Positions 23,041-31,721 of a DNA stretch of 35,209 bases are shown in pieces. The notes below the pieces were generated by a model. The model was given only the letters and a program-made list of their open reading frames with translations, searched no databases and was not told the origin of the DNA. This stretch comes from Halobacteriovoraceae bacterium. GTDB lineage: Bacteria > Bdellovibrionota > Bacteriovoracia > Bacteriovoracales > Bacteriovoracaceae. The stretch lies in the NCBI GenBank assembly GCA_002715375.1, contig PAZA01000068.1, positions 1 through 35,209 of the forward strand, read 5' to 3'. Position numbers and translations under genes: made by a program. Positions within the stretch are counted from its first letter, which is position 1. Each line of letters opens with the position of its first letter.

Positions 23041-24963
23041 TTGGAAAATATAAACATACTTGTCGTTGACGACGAAGAAATAAATTTAGAACTTATTGAA
23101 GAAATCATTAGAGATGATGATATTAAAGTATTTAAGGCATTAAATGGCGTAGAGGCCATAAAGGCTTCCACGAAAAGAGAATATGCAGTCATCATCATCG
23201 ATGTGAATATGCCTTTAATGGATGGCTATGAACTCGCCAAACTTATCAAAAAAGAAACCAGAACAAAAGACATTCCAATAATATTTATAACTGCTCTGCA
23301 AACAAAGACAAATACCTATAAAGCATATAAAACTGGAGCGATCGATTTTATTACAAAGCCACTAGATCCAATTGTTATAAAAAGTAAAGTCGATATTTTC
23401 GTTGATGTATTCAAAAACAAAAAGTACCTTGAACAAATCTCAAAATCCAAAACTAATTTTTTGGCCAATATGAGTCATGAAATCAGAACACCCTTAAATT
23501 CAATCCTGGGTATGACTCAAGTTATGTCGGAAGGAGATTTAACATCCGATCAAGAGAAATACATCAGTATAATTCAAAGAGCAGGTAAAGACCTTCTTAG
23601 TTTAATTAACAATATTTTGGACCTATCGAAAATAGAATCCGGAGAACTTAAGTTAGACAAGGAAGAGTTTTTTATCGATGATATTTTTAACAATTCCATT
23701 GATCTTCTTTTGATGAGTGCGAGGAAAAAAGGAATTGAGGTTTATTGTGATATAAAAAGAAGTGTTCCTGACTTCTTTTATGGCGACCCCACAAGACTCA
23801 AGCAAATATTAATTAACTTAATTACCAATGCGATTAAATATACAGAAGAGGGAAATGTTAAAGTTTCTGGTGAGCTAATTGAAGATTCCAACCTAGGCCC
23901 AAATACTTTAGTCATATCTATAGCTGACACTGGACGAGGAATTCCTGAAGAGAAAAAAGAGTCTCTTTTTAAAAGTTTTTTCCAAGTAAATCCTCTAATG
24001 GACAAGAAAAAGGGATTTGGTCTTGGTTTGGCCATAACAAAAAACCTTGTTCACTTAATGAAAGGACAACTTGATATTGAAAGTGAAGTCAATAAAGGAA
24101 GCAAATTTATAGTAAAATTACCAACTCAAATTTCTAACAAAACTGTCTTCAAAAAAGAAATATTACAAGATAAAGAGGTTTTACTAGTAAATTTTGAAAA
24201 GCCATTTTCTGATATTGCGATTCCAATATTAGACGATATGTCAGCAAAAGTATCTTCTTTAAGTGATCTTGAAAAAGCGAAGAAAGAAATAAAAGAAAAC
24301 TCTAAAAAGTATAATATGATACTTTTCTTTTGGAATTTTAAAGAGAGCGATCATTTTACTTTGGAAGATATATATGAAGATAACAAAACACTTATCAATA
24401 AAACGGTCTTTCTAGTCCATAGTTCAATTAATTTTAAAAAACCCCCCAACGGAAGGTTTATTTATACACCTTTGAAAAGATCTGAACTGAAAAGACACAC
24501 AAGCCAACTTATGTTTTTACAAAGTCATCCCGAAGGAAAACAAATTAAGACTAGCCATGTTGAAGAAGATCCAAAAGAAATATCTGGAAATATTTTGCTT
24601 GTAGACGACAGCGAGGACTCAAGACTTTTAATAAAAATATTTCTGAAAAAAACTAATATTAATGTGGATACTGCGGTCAACGGTTTAGACGGGCTTGATA
24701 AATATAAGAAAAAAAACTACGACCTCATTCTTATGGACGTTCAGATGCCTGAAATGGATGGGCTTACCTGCACTGAAGAAATCAGAAAATATGAAGCAAA
24801 AAACCCAAATAAAGGCAAAGTTCCGATCCTAGCAATGACAGCCTATGCATTCAATGAAGATATCCAAAAGACCAAAGATGCAGGTTGTGATGAGCATATT
24901 TCAAAGCCAATCAATAAAGGAAAACTTGTTAAATCCATCAATAAGCTCTTGGACTCAAAATAA
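23041..24963 (+). CDS. Cytoplasmic hybrid histidine kinase: REC-HisKA-HATPase-pseudoREC-REC
   Basis: A 640-residue phosphorelay protein without membrane or sensor domains. Order: receiver domain (about 4-120, phospho-acceptor Asp54 in IIIDVNMPLMDG), dimerisation domain with His146 in NMSHEIRTPLNSILG, ATPase domain (NLITNAIKYTEEG, ADTGRGIPEE and GFGLGLAITKNL), a degenerate receiver-like region (about 378-500) lacking an acidic pocket and phospho-Asp, and a final receiver with Asp566 in LILMDVQMPEMDG. The N-terminal receiver implies input from another kinase. Start is a TTG preceded by AGGG at 8 nt, since the only nearby ATG runs into a stop. No partner regulator is adjacent. The gene converges with the DNA polymerase gene, stop codons 3 nt apart, with no hairpin seen between. 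Confidence 0.93.
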   Translation: MENINILVVDDEEINLELIEEIIRDDDIKVFKALNGVEAIKASTKREYAVIIIDVNMPLMDGYELAKLIKKETRTKDIPIIFITALQTKTNTYKAYKTGAIDFITKPLDPIVIKSKVDIFVDVFKNKKYLEQISKSKTNFLANMSHEIRTPLNSILGMTQVMSEGDLTSDQEKYISIIQRAGKDLLSLINNILDLSKIESGELKLDKEEFFIDDIFNNSIDLLLMSARKKGIEVYCDIKRSVPDFFYGDPTRLKQILINLITNAIKYTEEGNVKVSGELIEDSNLGPNTLVISIADTGRGIPEEKKESLFKSFFQVNPLMDKKKGFGLGLAITKNLVHLMKGQLDIESEVNKGSKFIVKLPTQISNKTVFKKEILQDKEVLLVNFEKPFSDIAIPILDDMSAKVSSLSDLEKAKKEIKENSKKYNMILFFWNFKESDHFTLEDIYEDNKTLINKTVFLVHSSINFKKPPNGRFIYTPLKRSELKRHTSQLMFLQSHPEGKQIKTSHVEEDPKEISGNILLVDDSEDSRLLIKIFLKKTNINVDTAVNGLDGLDKYKKKNYDLILMDVQMPEMDGLTCTEEIRKYEAKNPNKGKVPILAMTAYAFNEDIQKTKDAGCDEHISKPINKGKLVKSINKLLDSK

Positions 24964-24966
24964 ATC

Positions 24967-27291
24967 CTAAAAAAGGGCCAACTGATCCCCTCCCATTAAA
25001 TCGTCAAAGTTTGAACCGCTAATCGCTAAAATATCTTCAGCAAGAGGTTTAACTTGTCTCTGAATATAGTGTTCATAATCTAAATCCGAATGGTCATTCA
25101 CCAAAGGGACAGGTCCTCTAGATGTTATTACATACTCTACTGACTTTAGATTTTTTCTTTTAGATTCATTTATTTGAAGTGCTGCCTTTACATGGGGAGG
25201 AATATTGCTTGTGTACTCTTCTGGTCTTTTGGTGAGTCTTTTTTTGTAAACCAAATCAGAGTCATATTGATGATTTTTAACTTGGTCAACAAATGACTTT
25301 ACCCATTGTTCTACATTTTCATCATTAAAAAACCTTTGGAATAACTCAAATTGAAAATTCCTCGCTAACTTTGTCCAATCAGATCTAACGTATTCCATCC
25401 CTACAAAATTTATTTCTTCCTTTCCATCCTTCATTAAAAGACCAGCATAACGCTTTTTAGCGCCCTCACCTCCACCATTACGAGCTTTAGGTAAATAAAA
25501 CTTCCTATAGTATTTTTCAAATTGTAAATCCAAAAGAGAATCGACTTTAAATTCCCTTTTTATTTTTTTCATTAAATGAGTATTTGTCTTTTCAACCAAT
25601 TGATTTCCCAATTGATTGATATTCCCCCAAAGTCCTGCATTTAAAGAGACAAACACTGAGTCAGTATCTCCATAAATAACTTCATAGCCCTGAGTTTTTA
25701 TAAAGGTTATAGCTTCTTCTAATACCCATCTGCCTATACCTGAAATTGCTTGAGGTAAGTCTGCATGATAAAACCTTGAATTCGTAGACCCCATTACTCC
25801 GTAAAAACTATTCATTAATATTTTTATGGCCTTAGATAAGGGCTCATCCCCTTCCAATTTCGCTTCTTCTCTCCTGTTCATAAGCTCCTCCAGTCTCTTG
25901 GGCAAAACGTGATTAGAGGAGGAAAAGGCAATTCCTGCAGGAGTCTTAATAGGGTCTTCTTTGGCCAACAACCTTGAAAGAGGGTCAATTTTAAAAGTCC
26001 TCATTATTGATGGGTAAAGACTTTTGAAATCAAAAACTAGAACATGCTCATGAAGACCAGCTTGTGGTTGTAAAACAGTTCCACCTTGATTGGGCGACTC
26101 TCTGTTAATATCTAAAATATTTGAAGCGACAAAACCTTTCCTATGAATTTTAGGTAACATAAAAAAATCGAACGCTGCTGTTGAAACACCGATTCTATCA
26201 AGCATTAGCCCAGATAAAATAGACTGGTTTTGCACCAATTCAATCAACTTAGTTTTTTCAAATATATCTAAAACAAGAGTACAATCTAATAAATTATACA
26301 AAGCAAGGGCATTTTTATCTTCTCTAAAACGCCTCTCTATCTCTCCCACTTTATCAGCAGAGTTCTCAGAGCTAATATCCTTTCCTTCACCAAGCAATTC
26401 ATGAGCAACAGTATCTAACTTAAAGTTTTCAAACTGAAACCCTGCTCCCCTCATCGTTGGTGGGCCATCAACGATTATCCTTCCATCCATTTTGGCAAAA
26501 TATCCGGCACCTTTCTTCTCTTGAATAATAAGCTTTGAGTGACCCCGTCCTAAATTAAAGGGTATCTTGTATTTTCTACATTTATTTTCTAAAAAAGAGA
26601 GGTCAAACCCAATGACATGCCAACCAATAATTATGTCTGGATCAATTTTGTGAAAAAAAGAAAGAAAGGACCTTAAAACTAACTCTTCACTATCTAATAG
26701 ACTTAAATGATGTTCAGGCCTATTTTCATTTTTTTCACCCACCATAAAAACTTTCTTTATATCTTCCGAAGCCGATTTTTGATGGACAGCGATTGAGTAT
26801 AACTCACCCTTCATACCCGTTTCAATATCAAGAGATAAAACCTTAAATCGAGGGTTATATTTGGCACTTTTTATTTCAGGGTTTTTAAATACCCATAGAC
26901 CATCAATATTTTCGCCCTTACCAGTTACCTCCACCTGGCCAAAAATGAACCTTTCCATTAGATACCGCTCTGTCGACCTAACATCTGCTTCATAAGTCCT
27001 TATACCTGCTTGCGAGAGAGCATCTTTAGCTTTAAAAAGGTCTTTTTGAGTCTTGAAGTAAAGAGCATCAACATCTTGGCCACCAAAGTTTTTCAACTTT
27101 AAAGGATTTCGCTTAAAAGCTGGCATTCCATCTGGAAAAGCCGCATTCCTTTCCACAAAGAAAAGAGGAAGAAAATTATTGATAAGGATTTCAAAAGGCC
27201 CCTTTTCACCAACACCATAGAATTTTATTATATGCTGTTGGTCATTATCTTCCCAATTTCCAGTAAGAATAAAACCCTTTTGAATTTCCAC
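24967..27291 (-). CDS. polB: Family B DNA polymerase (DNA polymerase II type)
   Basis: A 774-residue polymerase close to the E. coli Pol II size (783). The 3'-5' exonuclease motifs are seen: Exo I in VLSLDIETG, Exo II in IIGWHVIGFDLSFLENK and Exo III in YNLLDCTLVLDIF. Polymerase motifs follow: A in VFDFKSLYPSIMRTFKID, B in KILMNSFYGVMGSTNSRFY and C in VIYGDTDSVFVSL. All catalytic acidic residues appear intact. In other bacteria Pol II helps restart and repair synthesis, often under LexA. No LexA-type box was recognised in the 173-nt upstream region, which holds a run of T and AT-rich DNA only. The gene is monocistronic, divergent from pip. Confidence 0.95.
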   Translation of the reverse strand: MEIQKGFILTGNWEDNDQQHIIKFYGVGEKGPFEILINNFLPLFFVERNAAFPDGMPAFKRNPLKLKNFGGQDVDALYFKTQKDLFKAKDALSQAGIRTYEADVRSTERYLMERFIFGQVEVTGKGENIDGLWVFKNPEIKSAKYNPRFKVLSLDIETGMKGELYSIAVHQKSASEDIKKVFMVGEKNENRPEHHLSLLDSEELVLRSFLSFFHKIDPDIIIGWHVIGFDLSFLENKCRKYKIPFNLGRGHSKLIIQEKKGAGYFAKMDGRIIVDGPPTMRGAGFQFENFKLDTVAHELLGEGKDISSENSADKVGEIERRFREDKNALALYNLLDCTLVLDIFEKTKLIELVQNQSILSGLMLDRIGVSTAAFDFFMLPKIHRKGFVASNILDINRESPNQGGTVLQPQAGLHEHVLVFDFKSLYPSIMRTFKIDPLSRLLAKEDPIKTPAGIAFSSSNHVLPKRLEELMNRREEAKLEGDEPLSKAIKILMNSFYGVMGSTNSRFYHADLPQAISGIGRWVLEEAITFIKTQGYEVIYGDTDSVFVSLNAGLWGNINQLGNQLVEKTNTHLMKKIKREFKVDSLLDLQFEKYYRKFYLPKARNGGGEGAKKRYAGLLMKDGKEEINFVGMEYVRSDWTKLARNFQFELFQRFFNDENVEQWVKSFVDQVKNHQYDSDLVYKKRLTKRPEEYTSNIPPHVKAALQINESKRKNLKSVEYVITSRGPVPLVNDHSDLDYEHYIQRQVKPLAEDILAISGSNFDDLMGGDQLALF

Positions 27292-27476
27292 TTTCCTTCC
27301 TTCTTTAAACTTTTAAGACTTGTACTTACTACACATACACAAAACTCAAAACACATAATTTTTTTTTTCGAAGCCAAAAGATGACGCAAAATAATTTTTT
27401 ATCCTTTTAAACCTTTTGCCATTACTCTATATTTTATCTTTTATATATTATTTTTCTTTTTTTAGTGGAGCAGCAA

Positions 27477-28448
27477 ATGCCAAAAGACCTTTTTCCGGCA
27501 ATAGAACCTTTCAATACTGGATTTTTAAAAGTTTCAGATATTCACAATATATACTTTGAAGAAGCCGGGAACCCTCAGGGAAAACCAGTTGTTTTTATAC
27601 ACGGTGGTCCTGGAGGAGGCATAACCCCTGATTATAGGAGGTTTTTTAATCCTTCAAAATGGCGTGTCATTTTATTTGATCAAAGAGGGTGCGGAAAAAG
27701 TGAACCTTTTGCAGAATTAAGAGAAAATACGACCTGGGATTTAGTTGAAGATATTGAAAAAATTAGAACTCATCTAGATATCAAAAGTTGGTCAGTCTTT
27801 GGAGGAAGCTGGGGTTCCACTTTAGCCTTAGCCTATGGGCAGAAGCACCCAAACTCAGTTGATTCATTCTTTTTAAGAGGAATCTTTATGCTAAGGCCAA
27901 AAGAGCTTCGATGGTTTTATCAAGAAGGTGCAAGCTATATCTTTCCTGATGAATGGGAAAAATATGAAGAAGCCATTCCTCATGATGAAAGGCATGACTT
28001 CATATCTGCATACTATAAGAGGCTAACTTCTGAGAAAAAAGAGGAACGGTCAACCTGTGCAAAAGCCTGGTCTCAATGGGAAGGCTCCACAAGCAAATTA
28101 TTTCAAGACCATGACACTATTGACTCTTATGGGGAAGACCAATTTGCTGAAGCTTTTGCCAGAATTGAGTGCCATTACTTCTACCATAAAGGTTTTTTCG
28201 AAAGTGAAAACCAACTTCTAGATAACGTAGACCGTATCCGACATATACCTGCAGTGATAATCCAAGGGCGTTACGATGTCGTTTGCCCAACTAAAACAGC
28301 TTGGGAACTTCATAAGAAATGGCCTGAAGCTAAGTTTCACATTATTAAAGATGCTGGACACTCTGTATCTGAGCCCGGAATTACTTCTAAACTTATAGAG
28401 TATACAGAAAAGTTTTACGACCTCTTGAAAAGCAAGAAACCAAAGTAG
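27477..28448 (+). CDS. pip: Proline iminopeptidase (alpha/beta hydrolase)
   Basis: A 323-residue cytoplasmic S33 peptidase that removes N-terminal proline. The oxyanion segment FIHGGPGGG, the DQRGCGKS motif, the nucleophile elbow GGSWGS, the acid in GRYDVVCP and the His in DAGHSVSEPG are all present. The start MPKDLFPAIEPFNTG matches known Pip proteins. I chose the ATG at 27477, with GGAG 6 nt upstream; a GTG at 27465 would add four residues. The stop codon lies at the loop of a 10-bp hairpin. Next to peptide import and murein genes, it fits growth on peptides, though this link is general. Confidence 0.95.
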   Translation: MPKDLFPAIEPFNTGFLKVSDIHNIYFEEAGNPQGKPVVFIHGGPGGGITPDYRRFFNPSKWRVILFDQRGCGKSEPFAELRENTTWDLVEDIEKIRTHLDIKSWSVFGGSWGSTLALAYGQKHPNSVDSFFLRGIFMLRPKELRWFYQEGASYIFPDEWEKYEEAIPHDERHDFISAYYKRLTSEKKEERSTCAKAWSQWEGSTSKLFQDHDTIDSYGEDQFAEAFARIECHYFYHKGFFESENQLLDNVDRIRHIPAVIIQGRYDVVCPTKTAWELHKKWPEAKFHIIKDAGHSVSEPGITSKLIEYTEKFYDLLKSKKPK

Positions 28449-28457
28449 TTTCTTGCT
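28431..28457. terminator. Hairpin spanning the pip stop codon
   Basis: AGCAAGAAAC (28431-28440) pairs perfectly with GTTTCTTGCT (28448-28457), loop CAAAGTA. The pip stop codon TAG (28446-28448) sits at the loop end. On the minus strand four T follow, so it could also terminate the convergent zinc-ribbon gene. Confidence 0.6.
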
Positions 28458-28474
28458 GTAAAAGTAAGCTCAAA

Positions 28475-28843
28475 TTAAAGCTCTTCGTATATCTGATTGT
28501 TTTTTTCGATCAAAGACTGATCTATTTTTTTATGATCCGTTTTGAAAAGAAAATTATTGGCCAAGTAGATACTTAAAATAAGCCCTACAAAAATAAAAAG
28601 ATAACGCTTCTTATTTATTTTCAAATTAAATAAACTTTGTTTAACTCTATCCATCAATAATTTTTGTTGGTTTCCGGAAAAGATTTTACTTTTAAAAGAA
28701 ACATCAAACATGCAAAGACAACTTGGGCATGTAACTCTCAAAGTTTTTCCTGGCCTTATTGGAAAACGTATCTTCCTATGACACGAAGGACAACGCATTA
28801 CCCTTTTCGTAAACTTTCCAAAAAATGATTCTAGATATTTCAT
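28475..28843 (-). CDS. Small membrane protein with N-terminal zinc ribbon
   Basis: A 122-residue protein. Residues about 14-35 contain two CxxC pairs (MRCPSCHRK and VTCPSCLCMF), a zinc-ribbon like the MJ0042 type. A hydrophobic stretch, YLFIFVGLILSIYLANNF (about 82-99), is a single membrane span, after which a short acidic tail follows. Such proteins place a cytoplasmic zinc finger at the membrane; function unknown. The ATG at 28843 is used. A TTG at 28855 would add four residues and is preceded directly by AGG, too near to serve. No partner is adjacent on the strand. Confidence 0.7.
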   Translation of the reverse strand: MKYLESFFGKFTKRVMRCPSCHRKIRFPIRPGKTLRVTCPSCLCMFDVSFKSKIFSGNQQKLLMDRVKQSLFNLKINKKRYLFIFVGLILSIYLANNFLFKTDHKKIDQSLIEKNNQIYEEL

Positions 28844-28874
28844 ATGAACTTTCAACCTATACTCTTTTTAAGTC

Positions 28875-28903
28875 TTCTCAAGACGCTCTGAATCCTTTAT
28901 ATA
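28875..28903 (+). promoter_or_regulatory. Predicted promoter of the DAHP synthase gene
   Basis: TTCTCA (28875-28880), a 17-nt spacer and TATATA (28898-28903) lie about 30 nt before the GTG start, which has an AAGGA ribosome binding site. No aromatic leader peptide or attenuator was seen. Confidence 0.45.
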
Positions 28904-28933
28904 TAAACGCGACTAGTTGAAGGAAATTAACGC

Positions 28934-30004
28934 GTGAAAATTACACCAATTAACCAATGGCTACCATTTAAAGATTATCTTGTCATCGCTGGGCCCTGTA
29001 GTGCTGAAACTGAATCACAAGTTTTATCCACGGCTCACTCTGTAAAAAAAATTGATAGGGTAAAAATCTTTAGAGCTGGTGTTTGGAAACCAAGAACCCG
29101 CCCAAATACTTTTGAAGGAATTGGCTTGAAAGGTCTTAAGTGGCTTCAGAAGGTAAAAAAGGAAACTGGGCTTCTTACCTGTACTGAGGTGGCCAACCCA
29201 GAGCATATAAAAGCCTGTATCGATCATGACATAGACATTCTATGGGTAGGGGCACGAACAACAGTAAACCCTTTCCTCATCCAAAATATTGCTGACTCCC
29301 TCGAAGGAAAAGATATTCCTGTTATGATAAAAAACCCCATAAATGCAGATATTTCCTTATGGGTTGGAGCGATTGAAAGATTCTTAAACAAAGGTATTAC
29401 TAAATTAGTTGGGATTCATAGAGGCTTTTCAACAGCCCGTCCATCTCCATACAGAAATGAACCTTGTTGGAAGATTCCCATAGAAATTAGACAAAAAGTC
29501 CCAGGGCTTCCCTTAATTTGCGATCCAAGTCATATTGCAGGAAGTAGAGAGAAAATTTTTGAGGTTAGTCAAAAAGCTTTTGATATTGCAATGGAAGGCT
29601 TAATGATCGAAACTCACCCTGACCCTGATAAGGCTTTAAGTGATCGAAAGCAACAAGTGACGCCAAATCAATTGGAAGAAATCCTCAAAGGTCTTCAGCA
29701 TAGAAAAGAGTTCTGCTCCGATGAGCTTTTTGATGATAAGTTAAGCTCCCTAAGATCTAAAATTGACGCTTTAGACAAAGAACTCTTAGATATCCTTAAA
29801 GTTCGAATGAATATAGTCCATGAAATAGGCCAAGAAAAAATTAAAAAAAATATCGCCGCCCTTCAAAAAAATAGGCTAGATCAGTTAATTGACCAGAGAG
29901 TAATCTGGGGAAATAAACTTAACCTTCCTGAAGATTACGTTGATGAGGTTTTCCAAATTATTCATGCTGCATCGGTAAAAACACAAACCCAACTGATGGA
30001 ATAA
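28934..30004 (+). CDS. Bifunctional DAHP synthase / chorismate mutase
   Basis: A 356-residue fusion. Residues about 1-260 form a type I-beta (KDO8P-synthase-like) DAHP synthase, with VIAGPCSAE, FRAGVWKPRTRP, GIHRGFS, ICDPSHIAGSRE and MIETHPDPDKALSD, condensing PEP and erythrose-4-phosphate at the start of the shikimate pathway. Residues about 270-350 are an AroQ-class helical chorismate mutase (LRSKIDALDKELLDILKVRM), leading towards Phe/Tyr. In fusions of this order the mutase domain can mediate feedback control by prephenate or chorismate. Start is GTG. It is a single gene; other aromatic genes are not in the window. The 187 nt that follow up to the PhaR-domain gene hold only AT-rich DNA with a possible TTGACC and no clear hairpin. 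Confidence 0.94.
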   Translation: MKITPINQWLPFKDYLVIAGPCSAETESQVLSTAHSVKKIDRVKIFRAGVWKPRTRPNTFEGIGLKGLKWLQKVKKETGLLTCTEVANPEHIKACIDHDIDILWVGARTTVNPFLIQNIADSLEGKDIPVMIKNPINADISLWVGAIERFLNKGITKLVGIHRGFSTARPSPYRNEPCWKIPIEIRQKVPGLPLICDPSHIAGSREKIFEVSQKAFDIAMEGLMIETHPDPDKALSDRKQQVTPNQLEEILKGLQHRKEFCSDELFDDKLSSLRSKIDALDKELLDILKVRMNIVHEIGQEKIKKNIAALQKNRLDQLIDQRVIWGNKLNLPEDYVDEVFQIIHAASVKTQTQLME

Positions 30005-30191
30005 AAATCTCTTCATTTTTTCAATAGCTGACTTTAGCCGCATAACTCAATTAATCTTGCAAAATATTAAAAAGAAAGAAAAAACAAATATAAAGGCAGT
30101 ATTCTTGACCTTTACTCTTGCATTACTCAATCCAATTATGTCATTAATACCTCTAGAAAAATTACAAATCTTTTAAGGGGAAGTGAGACAT

Positions 30192-30566
30192 ATGGACACT
30201 CAAAGCACTCAGACTAGAATCATTAAAAGGTACTCTAACAGGAAACTTTATGACACTCAGGGTAGTTGTTATGTTACACTTCACGAACTAGCTCAAATCA
30301 TCAAAGAGGGTTCTGATGTAGAGGTTATTGAAAAGAAGACTAATACTGAAATTACATACAAAACTCTTATGCAAGTTCTTCACGAAAAAGAAAAGAAAGC
30401 TGGCGCTGAAGGTGATACAGCATTCTTAAACAAAATTATTAGATCCAAAGAAGGTACTTTCACAGGCTATATTAAGGAGCTTGAAGGAACAACTGATTCT
30501 GACGAATTGGGTGAAACAAATTACCTTTCTTCTCAGTCTCAATCAGAAGCACCACTCGTTCAATAA
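30192..30566 (+). CDS. PhaR-domain (PHB/PHA accumulation regulator) DNA-binding protein, short
   Basis: A 124-residue protein whose first 60 residues, with RIIKRYSNRKLYDTQGSCYVT followed by LHELAQIIKEGSDVEVI, match the PHB/PHA accumulation regulator DNA-binding domain of PhaR. The second PHB-accumulation domain is absent; the tail is acidic and polar, ending in a Ser/Gln-rich stretch. In PHA producers PhaR represses phasin genes. No PHA synthase, phasin or depolymerase gene is nearby, so the regulon is unknown. The ATG at 30192 is taken; a GTG at 30183 stands only 2 nt after AAGGGG and would add three residues. A strong GC-rich hairpin follows at 30591-30611. Confidence 0.85.
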   Translation: MDTQSTQTRIIKRYSNRKLYDTQGSCYVTLHELAQIIKEGSDVEVIEKKTNTEITYKTLMQVLHEKEKKAGAEGDTAFLNKIIRSKEGTFTGYIKELEGTTDSDELGETNYLSSQSQSEAPLVQ

Positions 30567-30590
30567 ATTTAGAAATATATTTCACTTTGG

Positions 30591-30611
30591 GAAGGCCAGC
30601 CCCTGGCCTTC
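30591..30611 (+). terminator. GC-rich hairpin downstream of the PhaR-domain gene
   Basis: GAAGGCCAG and CTGGCCTTC form a 9-bp perfect stem with loop CCC, 24 nt after the stop codon. The following bases are AT-rich but not a T run, so it may end transcription together with the hairpin at 30642-30659 or protect the mRNA end. Confidence 0.6.
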
Positions 30612-30641
30612 ATAATTAAAAAATATTTTAAAAGACATTAG

Positions 30642-30660
30642 AAAAGCTCTAGAGCTTTTT
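30642..30660. terminator. Bidirectional terminator between the PhaR-domain and WYL genes
   Basis: AAAAGCT-CTAG-AGCTTTT forms a 7-bp stem with 4-nt loop, with T on both outward sides (five on the plus strand). It directly follows the WYL gene's stop codon on the minus strand. Confidence 0.6.
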
Positions 30661-31621
30661 AACCTGCTTTTTTGATTGCTTTCGACCTATGATTTTTATA
30701 ATCATCGAGTTCTTTTCTTAAAAAGAATGGATCAATAATTTCTACCTGATTGTCATTTTTCAGTAACCATTCAAACAAATCATTCCCCAACTCCAACGAT
30801 GCAGACCAAATCAAACTTCCGTCTGATGAATAAGTTACATAGGGTTGGTCATAAAAGTTAATTGGAGGAGTTAAATTAACATCGTTAGTGTAAAACTTAA
30901 GAACAACTCTCAATTCTTTTCCGCCCATATGCCTGAGTGAATTTATAAAATCATTAACCTCCTTCAGCGAAAAGTTCTTTTTATAATCTTCTCCACACAT
31001 TAAATTTACTGATTGAATTTCCTTTGTGTTTACGTAAACCAAACACCTATCTTTTTTCTCTTCTCCAATAAAATGGAGTTTCCCATCAACATAGCTCAAA
31101 CTTCTTGGATAAATTTCTTCCTTCTTTGAATTAGAGAGCTCAATAATCATTATAGAGCCATCTCTAAGAGCTTTTTCAATAGAGCTAATGATTTCGTAGT
31201 GTTTATTACTGTCAGACCTGATTTTACTGATCAATTTTTCTTTCTTTTTTTCAAACGCAAGAATTTCAAAGAAGTTCTTTTGGATATTTTTATGAGTTCC
31301 ATTACCACTATTTACTGTAAAACCTGAACTTTCACATCCATCTTTAGGAAGGTAGTTTTCAAGTGATAGCCACTCAGTCAAAGAAAGAGATACAGACATA
31401 TTTATTTGACTTGGAAATGGGTAAACAACCGTTCTTGACCCTCTTTTTTCACATTTATACTCAATATTGAACCTTTCAAAGAATTGAATCCCTCTAAAAA
31501 TAAGGTCTTTTTCAACCCCTAAAAGAATCGCTAAATCTTCAACCGTAATTTCTTCCTCAAGGTTATCCAAGTAAGTTAAAACTTTCCAAAAAGACTTTTC
31601 ATATGAGAAATTTTCTAGCAT
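30659..31621 (-). CDS. WYL-domain transcriptional regulator
   Basis: A 320-residue protein with the layout of PafB/C-type regulators. The N-terminal region (about 1-60) is helical and reads like a winged HTH (TVEDLAILLGVEKDLIFRGIQFF). The WYL-like domain follows at about 140-215, with EIYPRSLSYVDGKLHFIGEE and CLVYVNTKEIQSV; its Trp-Tyr-Leu signature is changed to LHF. The end (LRVVLKFY... and LGNDLFEWLLKNDNQVEIIDP) matches the C-terminal WCX extension. WYL regulators often sense nucleic acids or nucleotides and act in DNA-damage or defence control. No defence cassette is adjacent. The ATG at 31621 with TAAGG at 5 nt is chosen; a TTG at 31639 adds six residues. Target genes are unknown. Confidence 0.78.
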   Translation of the reverse strand: MLENFSYEKSFWKVLTYLDNLEEEITVEDLAILLGVEKDLIFRGIQFFERFNIEYKCEKRGSRTVVYPFPSQINMSVSLSLTEWLSLENYLPKDGCESSGFTVNSGNGTHKNIQKNFFEILAFEKKKEKLISKIRSDSNKHYEIISSIEKALRDGSIMIIELSNSKKEEIYPRSLSYVDGKLHFIGEEKKDRCLVYVNTKEIQSVNLMCGEDYKKNFSLKEVNDFINSLRHMGGKELRVVLKFYTNDVNLTPPINFYDQPYVTYSSDGSLIWSASLELGNDLFEWLLKNDNQVEIIDPFFLRKELDDYKNHRSKAIKKAG

Positions 31622-31721
31622 TTGGACCTTACCTTTCAAAGAGACACCCTGACTAAAACTGTCGGCTATTTTTTTTCCTTACTTTAGTGATTTTTCTTTG
31701 GTGACCTGCCATAATAAATCT

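Noticed and set aside
27292-27464. LexA box upstream of polB
   Set aside because: I looked for TTACNNNGTAA-, CTGT-N8-ACAG- and GAAC-type palindromes and found none with both halves.
28441-28475. Third copy of the lipoprotein leader (TTTCTTGCTGTAAAAGTAAG resembles part of leader B)
   Set aside because: The likeness is limited to a few bases, explained by the pip hairpin; P1, P2 and a downstream gene on that strand are absent.
30130-30180. 12-residue leader peptide before the PhaR-domain gene
   Set aside because: No codon bias for one amino acid, no attenuator hairpins and no ribosome binding site.
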